From assembly GCA_910595855.1 (NCBI GenBank), contig CAJVCJ010000069.1, positions 1 through 60,131 on the forward strand: a DNA stretch of 60,131 bases, written 5' to 3'. Position numbers and translations under genes: made by a program. This stretch comes from Candidatus Thioglobus vulcanius. GTDB lineage: Bacteria > Pseudomonadota > Gammaproteobacteria > PS1 > Pseudothioglobaceae. Of the stretch, positions 9,402-17,500 are shown piece after piece. The notes beneath the pieces are model-generated. The model was given only the letters and a program-made list of their open reading frames with translations. It searched no databases and was not told where the DNA came from. Within the stretch, counting starts at the first letter, position 1; every line of letters starts with the position of its first letter.

Positions 9402-9431
9402 ATTATACTTGAGTTTGTTGGCCGGTATCAA
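9402..9431 (-). promoter_or_regulatory. Promoter of asd
   Basis: On the minus strand TTGATA (9431-9426) and a perfect TATAAT (9407-9402) are separated by 18 bases, near consensus. Transcription should start near 9395, about 29 bases before the asd ATG. The -35 hexamer lies inside one arm of the palindrome at 9422-9454. Confidence 0.7.
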
Positions 9432-9454
9432 GTGCTAAAAACGCCTGATACCGG
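9422..9454. promoter_or_regulatory. Palindrome overlapping the asd -35 box
   Basis: CCGGTATCA (9422-9430) and TGATACCGG (9446-9454) are perfect 9-base inverted arms separated by 15 bases. The position over the -35 element suggests an operator. It also lies just after the stop of the upstream NIF3-type gene, so a hairpin limiting readthrough is possible, although no T-run follows it. Confidence 0.5.
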
Positions 9455-9459
9455 TTTAA

Positions 9460-10200
9460 TTAGACGATATTATCAATGTCGATATACTGATAATCAAGGT
9501 CAAATTGTTGTGCCAAATGCTGACATAATGCTTGCACACCATAACGCTCAGTTGCGTGATGTCCTGCTGAGATATAAGCAATATTGTTTTCTTTAGCAAT
9601 GGCTGGGATTTGTTCAGACACTTCGCCAGTAATAAAACAATCAGCATCTATCTCAATCGCATGCTCAATATAACTTTGAGCGCCACCACTACACCAAGTG
9701 ATCGTTCTAATAGGTTTGTCGGCATCACCAAAAATCAGTGGCTCACGTCCAGTGACATTATGTAGCGCCTGTGCAACATCAGACAATGGCGCATCTATCT
9801 GACCCTTCCAGACCAATGTATCACCCATTGGCTGTGGATTTTGAATCTTAAGTCTAAGAGCCAATTGAATATTATTACCCACCACTGGATGAGCATCAAG
9901 TGGTAAATGATAGGCGAATAAATTGATATTATTATCTAATAGCGCTTTAATTCTATTTTTTTTAATACCAGTGATACTTGCTTTTTCATTTTTCCAAAAA
10001 AATCCATGATGCACAAACAAGGCATCCGCCTTTTCATCAATTGCCTGATCAATTAATTCTTGATTGGCACTGACACCGGCAATAATTTTTGTTATTTCAG
10101 ATTTTCCCTCAATTTGAAGACCATTAGGGCAATAATCAGAGAATTTAGCAACCTCTAAGTACTCATTACAATATGTGGCAAGCGTTTTATTATCAATCAC
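9460..10200 (-). CDS. NIF3-like dinuclear metal-centre protein (YbgI family)
   Basis: A 246-residue member of the NIF3/YbgI family, toroidal hexamers with a two-metal site. The conserved LFVHHG motif and the later HHATERYG stretch supply the likely metal-binding histidines. The biochemical function is unsettled; older labels such as GTP cyclohydrolase type 2 are by homology only. It begins with GTG at 10200, overlapping the hisC stop in a GTGA junction, so it is translationally coupled to hisC. Confidence 0.87.
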   Translation of the reverse strand: MIDNKTLATYCNEYLEVAKFSDYCPNGLQIEGKSEITKIIAGVSANQELIDQAIDEKADALFVHHGFFWKNEKASITGIKKNRIKALLDNNINLFAYHLPLDAHPVVGNNIQLALRLKIQNPQPMGDTLVWKGQIDAPLSDVAQALHNVTGREPLIFGDADKPIRTITWCSGGAQSYIEHAIEIDADCFITGEVSEQIPAIAKENNIAYISAGHHATERYGVQALCQHLAQQFDLDYQYIDIDNIV

Positions 10201-11276
10201 TTACACCCCCCTTGTGGGATGTAAAATTTATTAACCACTTGCATGAATTGTTGATTTTGCTCAGGACTGCCAACAGTCACTCTCAAGCAATCAGTCAGCT
10301 TTGGCGCAGAGCTTAGATTTTTAATTAACACGCCATTATCTTTCAAGTAATCAAACAAGGCTTGGGCATTTGGCGCCTTGAATAAAATAAAATTAGCTTG
10401 TGATGGATATGCAGTTAATCCGCTAACCTTCGCTAAAGCTTCTAATAATAATGCTCTTTGCTCAACGATAATGGCAGCATTTTTGTTAATTTCTGTTTTT
10501 TGCTTTAACAGAAAATTACCGCTTACCTGGGTTAATGTATTAATGTTGTATGGCAAACGTAATTTATCAAGCTCTAATACCGTCTCTTGAGATCCAATCA
10601 ATAGACCTAATCTCAATCCTGCAAAGCCAATTTTAGACACAGTGCGTAGTACCACTAAATTTGGATATTTAGCAATATCGCCAATGAAGCTATCGCCCGC
10701 ATAAGCGTAATATGCCTCATCCAAAATCACCATGGCATCAGTAGATTTGATGATAGCTTCTATATCCTCCCTATCAAAAGTATTGCCTGTTGGATTATTC
10801 GGATAGGCGATAAAAATAAGCTTAGGGTTGTGCTCAGAAATAGCGCTCAACATAAGTGCTAAATCTAATTGATAGTCTTTAGTTAATGCCACACCCTTGT
10901 AATTCAAACGGGTAAATTTAGCAATCATGTCGTACATCACAAAGCTTGGTTCGACACTTAAAATTGTATCGTCGGCTGCACAAGCTAATGCCAGCAGTTG
11001 AATCAATTCATCTGAGCCATTACCTAGCAATACCCCAAATTCCTTTGGAATTTCCATCAACCCTCTTAAGGTTTGATTTAGCTGATCTGCACCAGGACTT
11101 GGATAACGATTAAGCTCACTATCTGCCAAATAAGCTAAATACTGCCCTATTAAATCTTCAGGTAAAGCAAATGGCGACTCCATCGCATCGAGTTTGATCA
11201 CATCACTAGCTGGTGGCACATGGTACGCATTGATCGCTTGAATGTCAGATCTTAGCCAATTATTTATAAAACTCAT
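10197..11276 (-). CDS. hisC: Histidinol-phosphate aminotransferase
   Basis: PLP-dependent fold-type I aminotransferase of 359 residues that converts imidazole acetol phosphate to histidinol phosphate. The Schiff-base lysine is Lys215 in RTVSKIGFAGLRLG; the YPNNPTGN motif and VILDEAYY are also present. It starts one base after thiD ends and overlaps the NIF3-type gene by four bases. hisB and hisH, further along the same strand, act in the same pathway. Confidence 0.95.
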   Translation of the reverse strand: MSFINNWLRSDIQAINAYHVPPASDVIKLDAMESPFALPEDLIGQYLAYLADSELNRYPSPGADQLNQTLRGLMEIPKEFGVLLGNGSDELIQLLALACAADDTILSVEPSFVMYDMIAKFTRLNYKGVALTKDYQLDLALMLSAISEHNPKLIFIAYPNNPTGNTFDREDIEAIIKSTDAMVILDEAYYAYAGDSFIGDIAKYPNLVVLRTVSKIGFAGLRLGLLIGSQETVLELDKLRLPYNINTLTQVSGNFLLKQKTEINKNAAIIVEQRALLLEALAKVSGLTAYPSQANFILFKAPNAQALFDYLKDNGVLIKNLSSAPKLTDCLRVTVGSPEQNQQFMQVVNKFYIPQGGCK

Positions 11277-11277
11277 A

Positions 11278-12030
11278 TCAAGGGGTTGCTCTATTAGGAT
11301 GGTATTGTATTTTACCTATTCGTTTGGCGTTTAACAAAGTTTGATAAGTGTAGTCTAGTGCACGTTTTACAGCAATATTGACATCTAATTTTGCTGCTAT
11401 CAGTGCACTAATGGCACTATTAAGCGTACAACCAGAACCATGATATTGCCCAGGTAGCTTATGATAAGAAAATCGCTCCAACAACTCACCTTGATGATAC
11501 AACCGATGCTCAATCATTTGCTCGGACACATCTGTCGTAGTAAGTAAAACCCATTCACAAGGCAGTGAGGCAATCGCTGCTTGCTCGTCCAATCCTGGTG
11601 CCAATACTTCAAGCTCAGATACGTTTGGCGTAAGGATGTGCACTTTTGGCAACAGTATTTTTTTGAGTACTTCAACAGCCTGCTTGGTTAATAGTTCGTC
11701 CATTGTACTAGCTTTAATAATGGGGTCGAGTATTACAGTATGCGTTTCATCAATCCAATTAGCAATAACACTAATTTGTTCAACCGATGACAATAGTCCA
11801 ATCTTAATAACATTGATATCAATATCTTCTTGCAAGCTAGTAAGTTGTTTTTCAATCAGCTGATGATCAACTGCATGTAGTGAGTCTACACGCTGAGTAT
11901 TTTGTACTGTTAGTGTCGTGACAACGGGCAATGGTGTCACTCCAAATTGGTTAATAGTCTCAATATCAGCAGCAATACCAGCGCCACCACAAGGATCAAG
12001 TCCGGATAAAACTAAAACACGATCAAGCAC
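11278..12030 (-). CDS. thiD: Hydroxymethylpyrimidine/phosphomethylpyrimidine kinase
   Basis: Ribokinase-fold kinase that phosphorylates HMP twice for thiamin synthesis, 250 residues. The N-terminal LSGLDPCGGAGIAADI and the C-terminal GSGCTLNSAISALIA anion-hole motif are both clear. The start codon is GTG at 12030. It is packed between dsbA and hisC with almost no spacing. I saw no TPP riboswitch-like sequence ahead of it, unsurprising for a gene inside an operon. Confidence 0.93.
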   Translation of the reverse strand: MLDRVLVLSGLDPCGGAGIAADIETINQFGVTPLPVVTTLTVQNTQRVDSLHAVDHQLIEKQLTSLQEDIDINVIKIGLLSSVEQISVIANWIDETHTVILDPIIKASTMDELLTKQAVEVLKKILLPKVHILTPNVSELEVLAPGLDEQAAIASLPCEWVLLTTTDVSEQMIEHRLYHQGELLERFSYHKLPGQYHGSGCTLNSAISALIAAKLDVNIAVKRALDYTYQTLLNAKRIGKIQYHPNRATP

Positions 12031-12035
12031 AAAAA

Positions 12036-12665
12036 TTATTTAGATTCTTTTGCAATTAAGAAGTCAGCCACTTTAAACATTTCAAATTCACCACCAGCAT
12101 GAGAAGCATCTGTCCAATATTTACCATTCACCACAAGTGCAGGTACGCCAGAAGTGTGGTATTTAACTGTATTAATTTTAGATTTATTTACCTTAACACG
12201 CACTGAAAAAGATTTAAACGCACTATTGGCTTTATCCTTATCAACGCCATGACCACCTAGCCAATTAACAAAATCTGCCTGATCAATAAAAGCTGTTTTG
12301 TGTAGGTGGATAGCATCAAATAACTTACCGTGTAAGCGATCAACTTCATCTAATTGCTCCAACACATAATAAAAAATAGCACCATTAATCCAGCGATCAG
12401 AAAAAACAGCTGGCTGACGAATGAACGCTGCATGGCTAGGTAGTTTTTTTACCCAGCTACTCAATACAGGCTCAACATTAAAACAATGCGGGCAGTAATA
12501 CCAAAATAACTCTCTTACTTCAATCTTATCGCCAGTGATGGTTTTAACGGGTTTATCTAGCTTTAGATAATGCTTTCCCTCTGTGTAAGTTTCTGCAAAA
12601 CTAACAGTTGAAATGCTCAATAAAAGTATTACTAAAAGGCGTCTTAATTGGCTCATAATTTTCAT
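12036..12665 (-). CDS. dsbA: Thiol:disulfide interchange protein DsbA
   Basis: Periplasmic dithiol oxidase of 209 residues when started at the ATG at 12665; the longer frame would run into folK and lacks a sensible N-terminus. A signal peptide is visible (basic MSQLRR, hydrophobic LLVILLLSIST, cleavage near residue 24). The active site is CPHC (Cys58-Cys61), as in E. coli DsbA, and the cis-Pro is in the SGVPALVVNGKY stretch. The partner DsbB is not in this window. Confidence 0.92.
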   Translation of the reverse strand: MKIMSQLRRLLVILLLSISTVSFAETYTEGKHYLKLDKPVKTITGDKIEVRELFWYYCPHCFNVEPVLSSWVKKLPSHAAFIRQPAVFSDRWINGAIFYYVLEQLDEVDRLHGKLFDAIHLHKTAFIDQADFVNWLGGHGVDKDKANSAFKSFSVRVKVNKSKINTVKYHTSGVPALVVNGKYWTDASHAGGEFEMFKVADFLIAKESK

Positions 12666-12672
12666 AAAATAA

Positions 12673-13164
12673 TTAAAGGATTTTTTCAATATTATACTGC
12701 GATAATTGAAATTGATTCTTAGTTTGGAATTCTTGCCAAAGCTGCTGAAAGCTTTTATTTTCAAGTGGATGAATATCACTACCACTTAGCTGTGCTAATG
12801 GTGCCAATACAAATGAATACAATAAAATATCATTTCTGGGTAAGTTTGATTTTTCATCAATAATTTCGTCATAAACAACTAAGTCTAGATCAATTAAACG
12901 AGATGAAAATTTCGGCGCTGAACGATCTCGGCCAAAAGTTTTTTCTATATCTTTTAAAACGGCATTTACATCATCGACGCTTAACTCAGTATTTGCATTA
13001 ACACCAATATTGTAAAAATCGTCTCCTTCAAAGCCCTGTGCAGGAGATTCAAAAATATCAGAAATTTTGATGTCGCCAAAATTCAGCCTTAATAGCTCAA
13101 TTGCACCAACAATATTTGCCTCTCTATCTTGATTTGAGCCAATATTAATATGAATTTTAGCCAT
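12673..13164 (-). CDS. folK: HPPK, folate pyrophosphokinase
   Basis: Transfers pyrophosphate from ATP to 6-hydroxymethyl-7,8-dihydropterin in folate synthesis, 163 residues. The N-terminal IGSNQDRE, the FGRDRSAPKFSSRLIDLDLVVYD core signature and the C-terminal FVLAPL are recognisable. It overlaps the end of folB by eight bases and ends just before dsbA. Together with folB it makes a two-step folate module; folC and fthC, elsewhere in the window, complete later steps. Confidence 0.94.
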   Translation of the reverse strand: MAKIHINIGSNQDREANIVGAIELLRLNFGDIKISDIFESPAQGFEGDDFYNIGVNANTELSVDDVNAVLKDIEKTFGRDRSAPKFSSRLIDLDLVVYDEIIDEKSNLPRNDILLYSFVLAPLAQLSGSDIHPLENKSFQQLWQEFQTKNQFQLSQYNIEKIL

Positions 13165-13513
13165 TTTTACGTCTATTAATAATTACACCCACACCTTGTG
13201 CGCCAGTAACGGCCTTGCCCTTGTTTAAGGTAAGCTTTACTTGTGTGACATCGAACTCATCAAGAATAATTTCACAAATTCTTTGTGCTAAAGTTTCTAC
13301 CAATTGAAACTCACTGTTTTTAACAAATTCAATCAAACGTTTTGATACCGCCTTGTAATCGAGTGTCTGGTCAATATGGTCTGTCTCACTGGCAGGAAAA
13401 ATATCAAAACCCATTTCAATATCGAGTGTGATATCTTGGCGAATTTTTCGTTCCCAGTCATAAATTCCAATGACGCAATCAATTTTTAACCCTTGTATAA
13501 ATACGATATCCAT
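13157..13513 (-). CDS. folB: Dihydroneopterin aldolase
   Basis: Converts dihydroneopterin to hydroxymethyldihydropterin, the substrate of FolK encoded immediately downstream. The start chosen is the ATG at 13513 (MDIVFIQGL), giving 118 residues as in E. coli FolB. The conserved CVIGIYDWER segment, with the catalytic-region Glu, and the LDYKAV and VETLAQRI motifs are present. It diverges from plsY, the same arrangement as folB and plsY in E. coli. Confidence 0.94.
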   Translation of the reverse strand: MDIVFIQGLKIDCVIGIYDWERKIRQDITLDIEMGFDIFPASETDHIDQTLDYKAVSKRLIEFVKNSEFQLVETLAQRICEIILDEFDVTQVKLTLNKGKAVTGAQGVGVIINRRKNG

Positions 13514-13558
13514 AGTAACATTTTGGAACAATTAATTCCTTTATTAAATTAACCCACT

Positions 13559-14149
13559 ATGTTACCTGAGTTCTCTTTTGCAATTATCTTTAGCTATTTA
13601 ATCGGATCCATTTCAACGGCAATTATTGTTTGTAAGGTGATGAATTTACCTGACCCTAGAACCCAAGGATCTAACAATCCAGGCGCCACCAATGTGCTGC
13701 GCATTGGCGGGAAAAAAGCGGCTGCTATTACTTTGCTGGGAGATGGTCTAAAAGGTGCGCTACCTGTTTTACTTGTCCTTTACATGGGTTTTGATTTAGT
13801 TGATGCAACTTGGGTGGCGCTAGCGGCTTTCTTGGGCCATGTTTACCCGGTATTTTTTGGTTTCAAAGGTGGCAAGGGTGTGGCAACTTTCTTAGGCGCA
13901 TTATTTGCACTTGGATTTACCATAGGCACAAGTTTTGCATTGATTTGGTTGTTTGTTGCCAAAGTATTAAAAATCTCTTCACTATCAGCATTGATTGCTA
14001 CTTTGTTATCGCCTATATTCTTTTATTTCTTAAGTGGTAATCTTCAAGCAACCTACATCATTATATTAATGAGTTTGTTGATTTTTTTCACCCACAGAAG
14101 CAATATTAAGCGCATGCTATCGGGCGATGAAGGCTCTATCAAGTCTTAA
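13559..14149 (+). CDS. plsY: Acyl-phosphate:glycerol-3-phosphate acyltransferase
   Basis: Integral membrane enzyme of 196 residues that makes lysophosphatidic acid from acyl-phosphate, the first step of phospholipid synthesis. The three loop motifs are visible: GSISTAI, GSNNPGATNVLR, and the glycine-rich GHVYPVFFGFKGGKGVAT. About five transmembrane segments are predicted by hydrophobicity. Its last 11 bases overlap the end of the convergent ABC permease gene, with no terminator between them. Confidence 0.95.
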   Translation: MLPEFSFAIIFSYLIGSISTAIIVCKVMNLPDPRTQGSNNPGATNVLRIGGKKAAAITLLGDGLKGALPVLLVLYMGFDLVDATWVALAAFLGHVYPVFFGFKGGKGVATFLGALFALGFTIGTSFALIWLFVAKVLKISSLSALIATLLSPIFFYFLSGNLQATYIIILMSLLIFFTHRSNIKRMLSGDEGSIKS

Positions 14150-14897
14150 TATTCACGCCTTTTTTAAGTAGATAAAAAGCGACTAACGCCAGAATCACAA
14201 TCATCGAAGTAAGGACCATGATAGAGACTGAAAAATCAGTTGTAGAGCTACCTAAAAATCCCATTCTAAAACTGTCAACCATATAATAGATTGGATTAAA
14301 TTTACTTAGAGACTGCCAAAATTCTGGCAGAATTTCGATACTATAAAACATGCCACCAAGATAAGTCATTGGCATCAAAATAAAAGTTGGAACAATTGAT
14401 ATATCATCAAATGATTGGGCAAAAATTGCATTAATAAACCCCGCCAAAGAAAACAAAATGGCTGTCAGCAAGAATGTGATTAAAACAATACCAATGCTAT
14501 AAATTTGTAAATCTACAAAAAACGACACCGCAACAAACACCCCTAATCCCACCGTAAATCCTCGAACAACGCCGCCTGAAACATAGCCCAATAAAATTAT
14601 CCAATAAGAGACTGGGGAGATCAATAACTCTTCAATACTGTGATTAAATTTTGATAAGAAAAACGATGAAACTGTATTGGCATATGCATTCTGAATAACA
14701 GTCATTAAAATAATACCTGGAATAATAAAGTGTAAATAATCCACCCCTTGCATGTCGCCAATACGCTCACCCATCAAGCCACCAAAAATCAATAAATATA
14801 GCGATGTGGTGATAATTGGTGGAAAGATGGTTTGCACCCAAATACGTGAAAAGCGCAAAACTTCTTTGACAACAATGGTTTTATAAGCAATCCACAT
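14139..14897 (-). CDS. ABC-2 type exporter permease (YadH-like)
   Basis: Membrane subunit of 252 residues with about six hydrophobic segments and the ABC-2 signature region near SPVSYWIILLGYVSGGVVRGF. It begins one base downstream of the ATPase gene and forms a two-gene export system with it, resembling YadG/YadH of E. coli. The substrate cannot be inferred. Its tail overlaps plsY on the other strand. Confidence 0.88.
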   Translation of the reverse strand: MWIAYKTIVVKEVLRFSRIWVQTIFPPIITTSLYLLIFGGLMGERIGDMQGVDYLHFIIPGIILMTVIQNAYANTVSSFFLSKFNHSIEELLISPVSYWIILLGYVSGGVVRGFTVGLGVFVAVSFFVDLQIYSIGIVLITFLLTAILFSLAGFINAIFAQSFDDISIVPTFILMPMTYLGGMFYSIEILPEFWQSLSKFNPIYYMVDSFRMGFLGSSTTDFSVSIMVLTSMIVILALVAFYLLKKGVNIKT

Positions 14898-14898
14898 A

Positions 14899-15813
14899 TT
14901 ATCTTTCCTTTGAGGTTAGATGTAAAAATAAAGTTTCTAGACGATTTTGTGCACTTCTTACATGCTCTATTTCAATACCTTTTAAACTTAATTCGCCTAG
15001 CGCTTGGCTAATACTAATACCATCTAAGACAACTTGTATTGAATAATCATCTAATTTGTCAATAGAAAAATTGAAATTTGGAAAAACCAAAGGTAATGGC
15101 TCAATGCTTTCTAGAATAAGCACTTGTTTGGCAACCTTGGCCAATAAACTTTTCATGCTACTTTGCTCTACCACTTTCCCATTATCCAAAATGGCAATAT
15201 TACGACACAATAGCTCGGCCTCTTCTAGATAATGCGTGGTGAGAATAATGGTCATTCCTTGCTCGTTAAGCTCTTTTAAAAATTCCCACATAGAGCGACG
15301 AATCTCCACATCAACACCAGCACTCGGCTCATCCAAAATCAATATCTTTGGATCATGTATCAAGGCTCTGGCTAACATTAATCGTCTTTTCATACCACCC
15401 GATAAAGATTTGGCCACATCTAAACGTCTATCCCAAAGCTCTACACGCTTTAATAACGTCTCTGCTCTAGCCTTGGCTGACTGACGATCAATGCCGTAAT
15501 ACCCCGCCTGATTGATTAAGATTTCCTCAATTGGCTCAAACGGATTAAAGTTAAACTCTTGTGGCATTAATCCAATCATGCGCTTAACTTGATTAAGATT
15601 TTTAGATTGCTCCAGCCCTAATACAGACACTTCACCTGAAGTTTTATTTAACAAAGAACAAATAATACCGATCATAGTGGTTTTTCCGGCACCATTACTA
15701 CCTAATAATGCAAAAAAGTCACCTTGCTTCACACATAGATTGACCTGAGATAGTGCTGATACATTATTAGCATAAGTTTTTGTTAAATTTGAAATTAGCA
15801 GTGCGTTTGACAT
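14899..15813 (-). CDS. ABC transporter ATP-binding protein (YadG-like)
   Basis: ATPase subunit of the exporter, 304 residues from the ATG at 15813; a longer frame adds 12 residues with no similarity to the family. Walker A GSNGAGKTT is at about residues 38-46, the signature is LSGGMKRR and Walker B is LILDEPSAGVD. The C-terminal extension after the ATPase core is typical of the drug/lipid-type ABC-2 ATPases. Partner permease follows directly. Confidence 0.92.
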   Translation of the reverse strand: MSNALLISNLTKTYANNVSALSQVNLCVKQGDFFALLGSNGAGKTTMIGIICSLLNKTSGEVSVLGLEQSKNLNQVKRMIGLMPQEFNFNPFEPIEEILINQAGYYGIDRQSAKARAETLLKRVELWDRRLDVAKSLSGGMKRRLMLARALIHDPKILILDEPSAGVDVEIRRSMWEFLKELNEQGMTIILTTHYLEEAELLCRNIAILDNGKVVEQSSMKSLLAKVAKQVLILESIEPLPLVFPNFNFSIDKLDDYSIQVVLDGISISQALGELSLKGIEIEHVRSAQNRLETLFLHLTSKER

Positions 15814-15946
15814 TGTTAAATAAAATCCTATAAAAATAATTTCAGACAATAAAAAGATCTGATTGAAAGTATTTTAACATTTATCCCCTTTTGTAGCCTA
15901 TTTTTGCGATAATTATCATCTTTAAATGAGTAGTGAAATTTACATT

Positions 15947-17500
15947 ATGTCTGCGATAAAAAATATAGAATTACCTGATATTGGTGACTTTGATGAAGTA
16001 GAAGTTATTGAGATTTTAGTGAATGTTGGCGACACAATTTCGGTTGATGACAGCATTTTAACTCTGGAAAGCGACAAAGCTTCTATGGAAATTCCAACGC
16101 CTAGTAATGGCATTGTGACAAGTATTAATGTCAATATTGGTGACAAAATCAAACAAGGCGATGTGCTAATTAGCATTGAAAGCTCTGAAGATGCGGCTGC
16201 CAACAACGAGACAAACGACCAAGAAGTTACCAATTCAGACGTAATTGCATCAAAAATAGTGCCAGTTGTTGTACCTGATATTGGTGATTTTGATGAAGTT
16301 GAAGTAATTGAAATCCTAACTTCTGTTGGAGATGAGCTTTCAGAAGAAGACAGTATTATTACTCTAGAAAGCGATAAAGCTTCTATGGAAATCCCAACCC
16401 CAGTTGCCGGTAAAGTAATTGATATCAACATCAATCTAGGTGACAAACTAAAGTTAGGTGATCTTATTTTAACCATTGAGTCTAATGCCGGTGCCGCATC
16501 AACTACTACTGCACCCGAGCCAGTTGTAGCCGCTCAAACGACAGCTCCAACGCCTGCACCAGCACCAGTTAAAAAGCCATCTACACCAGCGCTAGACCAA
16601 TCAGTATCTACTTTGCCGAAAGGTGAATCTCATGCTTCACCTTCTATTCGAAAATTAGCAAGAGAACTGGGGGTTGATTTAACCAATGTTTCTGGCAGTG
16701 GACCAAAAGGTAGAATTTTAGATGAAGATTTAAAAGGCTATGTTAAGCAAATTATCACTTCAGGTGGTACAGGGAGTGCTATACCAAAAACACCAGTTAT
16801 TGATTTTTCAAAATTTGGCGATACTGAAACACTAGCCCTATCTAGAATTAACAAACTTTCTGGCAAACATTTAACTGCCTGCTGGTTAAATATCCCTCAT
16901 GTCACTCAATTTGATGAAGTGAACATTGACCAAATGGAGAGCTTTAGACAAGAGCAAAAAGCAAAAGGCGTCAAACTTACGCCACTTGTGTTTATTATGA
17001 AGGCGGCCGTTCAAGCGTTGAAAAATCATCCACGCTTTAACTCATCACTAGATGAATCAGGTGAAAATCTTATTCTTAAAAAATACTTTAACTTAGGTAT
17101 TGCTATGGATACACCGAAAGGTTTGGTTGTCCCTGTTATTAAGGATGTTGATCAAAAATCATTAACTGAATTAGCAGCAGAATTAGCCCAAACCTCTGCT
17201 AAAGCACGTGATGGCAAACTTAAGCCTGGCGATATGCAAGGTGCAGGATTTACAATTTCAAGTTTAGGCGGCATCGGTGGTACACAATTTACACCAATTG
17301 TTAATGCGCCAGAGGTTGCTATTTTGGGTGTTTCTCGTTCACAAACCAAGCCAATCTGGGATGGTAAAAACTTCATTCCAACCCTAACATTACCCCTAGC
17401 TCTGTCGTATGATCATCGTGTTATTGATGGTGCGCAAGGTGGAAGATTTATGGCTGATTTAAATTCAATTCTACAAGATATTAGAGAAATTTTATTATGA
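15947..17500 (+). CDS. aceF: Pyruvate dehydrogenase E2, dihydrolipoyl acetyltransferase
   Basis: Core subunit of the pyruvate dehydrogenase complex, 517 residues from the ATG at 15947. Two lipoyl domains carry lipoylated Lys44 and Lys144, both in ESDKASMEIPTP, and are spaced exactly 100 residues apart. An Ala/Pro/Thr linker (about 183-218) leads to an E3-binding domain (about 229-266) and the catalytic domain, with His490 and Asp494 in DHRVIDG. The family often has two or three lipoyl domains; E. coli has three. lpdA overlaps its stop by four bases, but the E1 gene aceE is not adjacent. Confidence 0.93.
   Translation: MSAIKNIELPDIGDFDEVEVIEILVNVGDTISVDDSILTLESDKASMEIPTPSNGIVTSINVNIGDKIKQGDVLISIESSEDAAANNETNDQEVTNSDVIASKIVPVVVPDIGDFDEVEVIEILTSVGDELSEEDSIITLESDKASMEIPTPVAGKVIDININLGDKLKLGDLILTIESNAGAASTTTAPEPVVAAQTTAPTPAPAPVKKPSTPALDQSVSTLPKGESHASPSIRKLARELGVDLTNVSGSGPKGRILDEDLKGYVKQIITSGGTGSAIPKTPVIDFSKFGDTETLALSRINKLSGKHLTACWLNIPHVTQFDEVNIDQMESFRQEQKAKGVKLTPLVFIMKAAVQALKNHPRFNSSLDESGENLILKKYFNLGIAMDTPKGLVVPVIKDVDQKSLTELAAELAQTSAKARDGKLKPGDMQGAGFTISSLGGIGGTQFTPIVNAPEVAILGVSRSQTKPIWDGKNFIPTLTLPLALSYDHRVIDGAQGGRFMADLNSILQDIREILL

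Noticed and set aside
9422..9454. Treating the asd palindrome as an ordinary intrinsic terminator
   Set aside because: There is no T-run after the stem on either strand, and the arm overlaps a near-consensus -35 hexamer, so a regulatory reading is preferred.
11278..12030. A TPP riboswitch for thiD
   Set aside because: thiD is inside a run with five bases from dsbA to thiD, and no thi-box-like sequence was seen at either end of the run.
15940..16476. A 178-codon minus-strand frame over the start of aceF
   Set aside because: Antisense of the two lipoyl domains; its internal repetition simply mirrors the lipoyl duplication.
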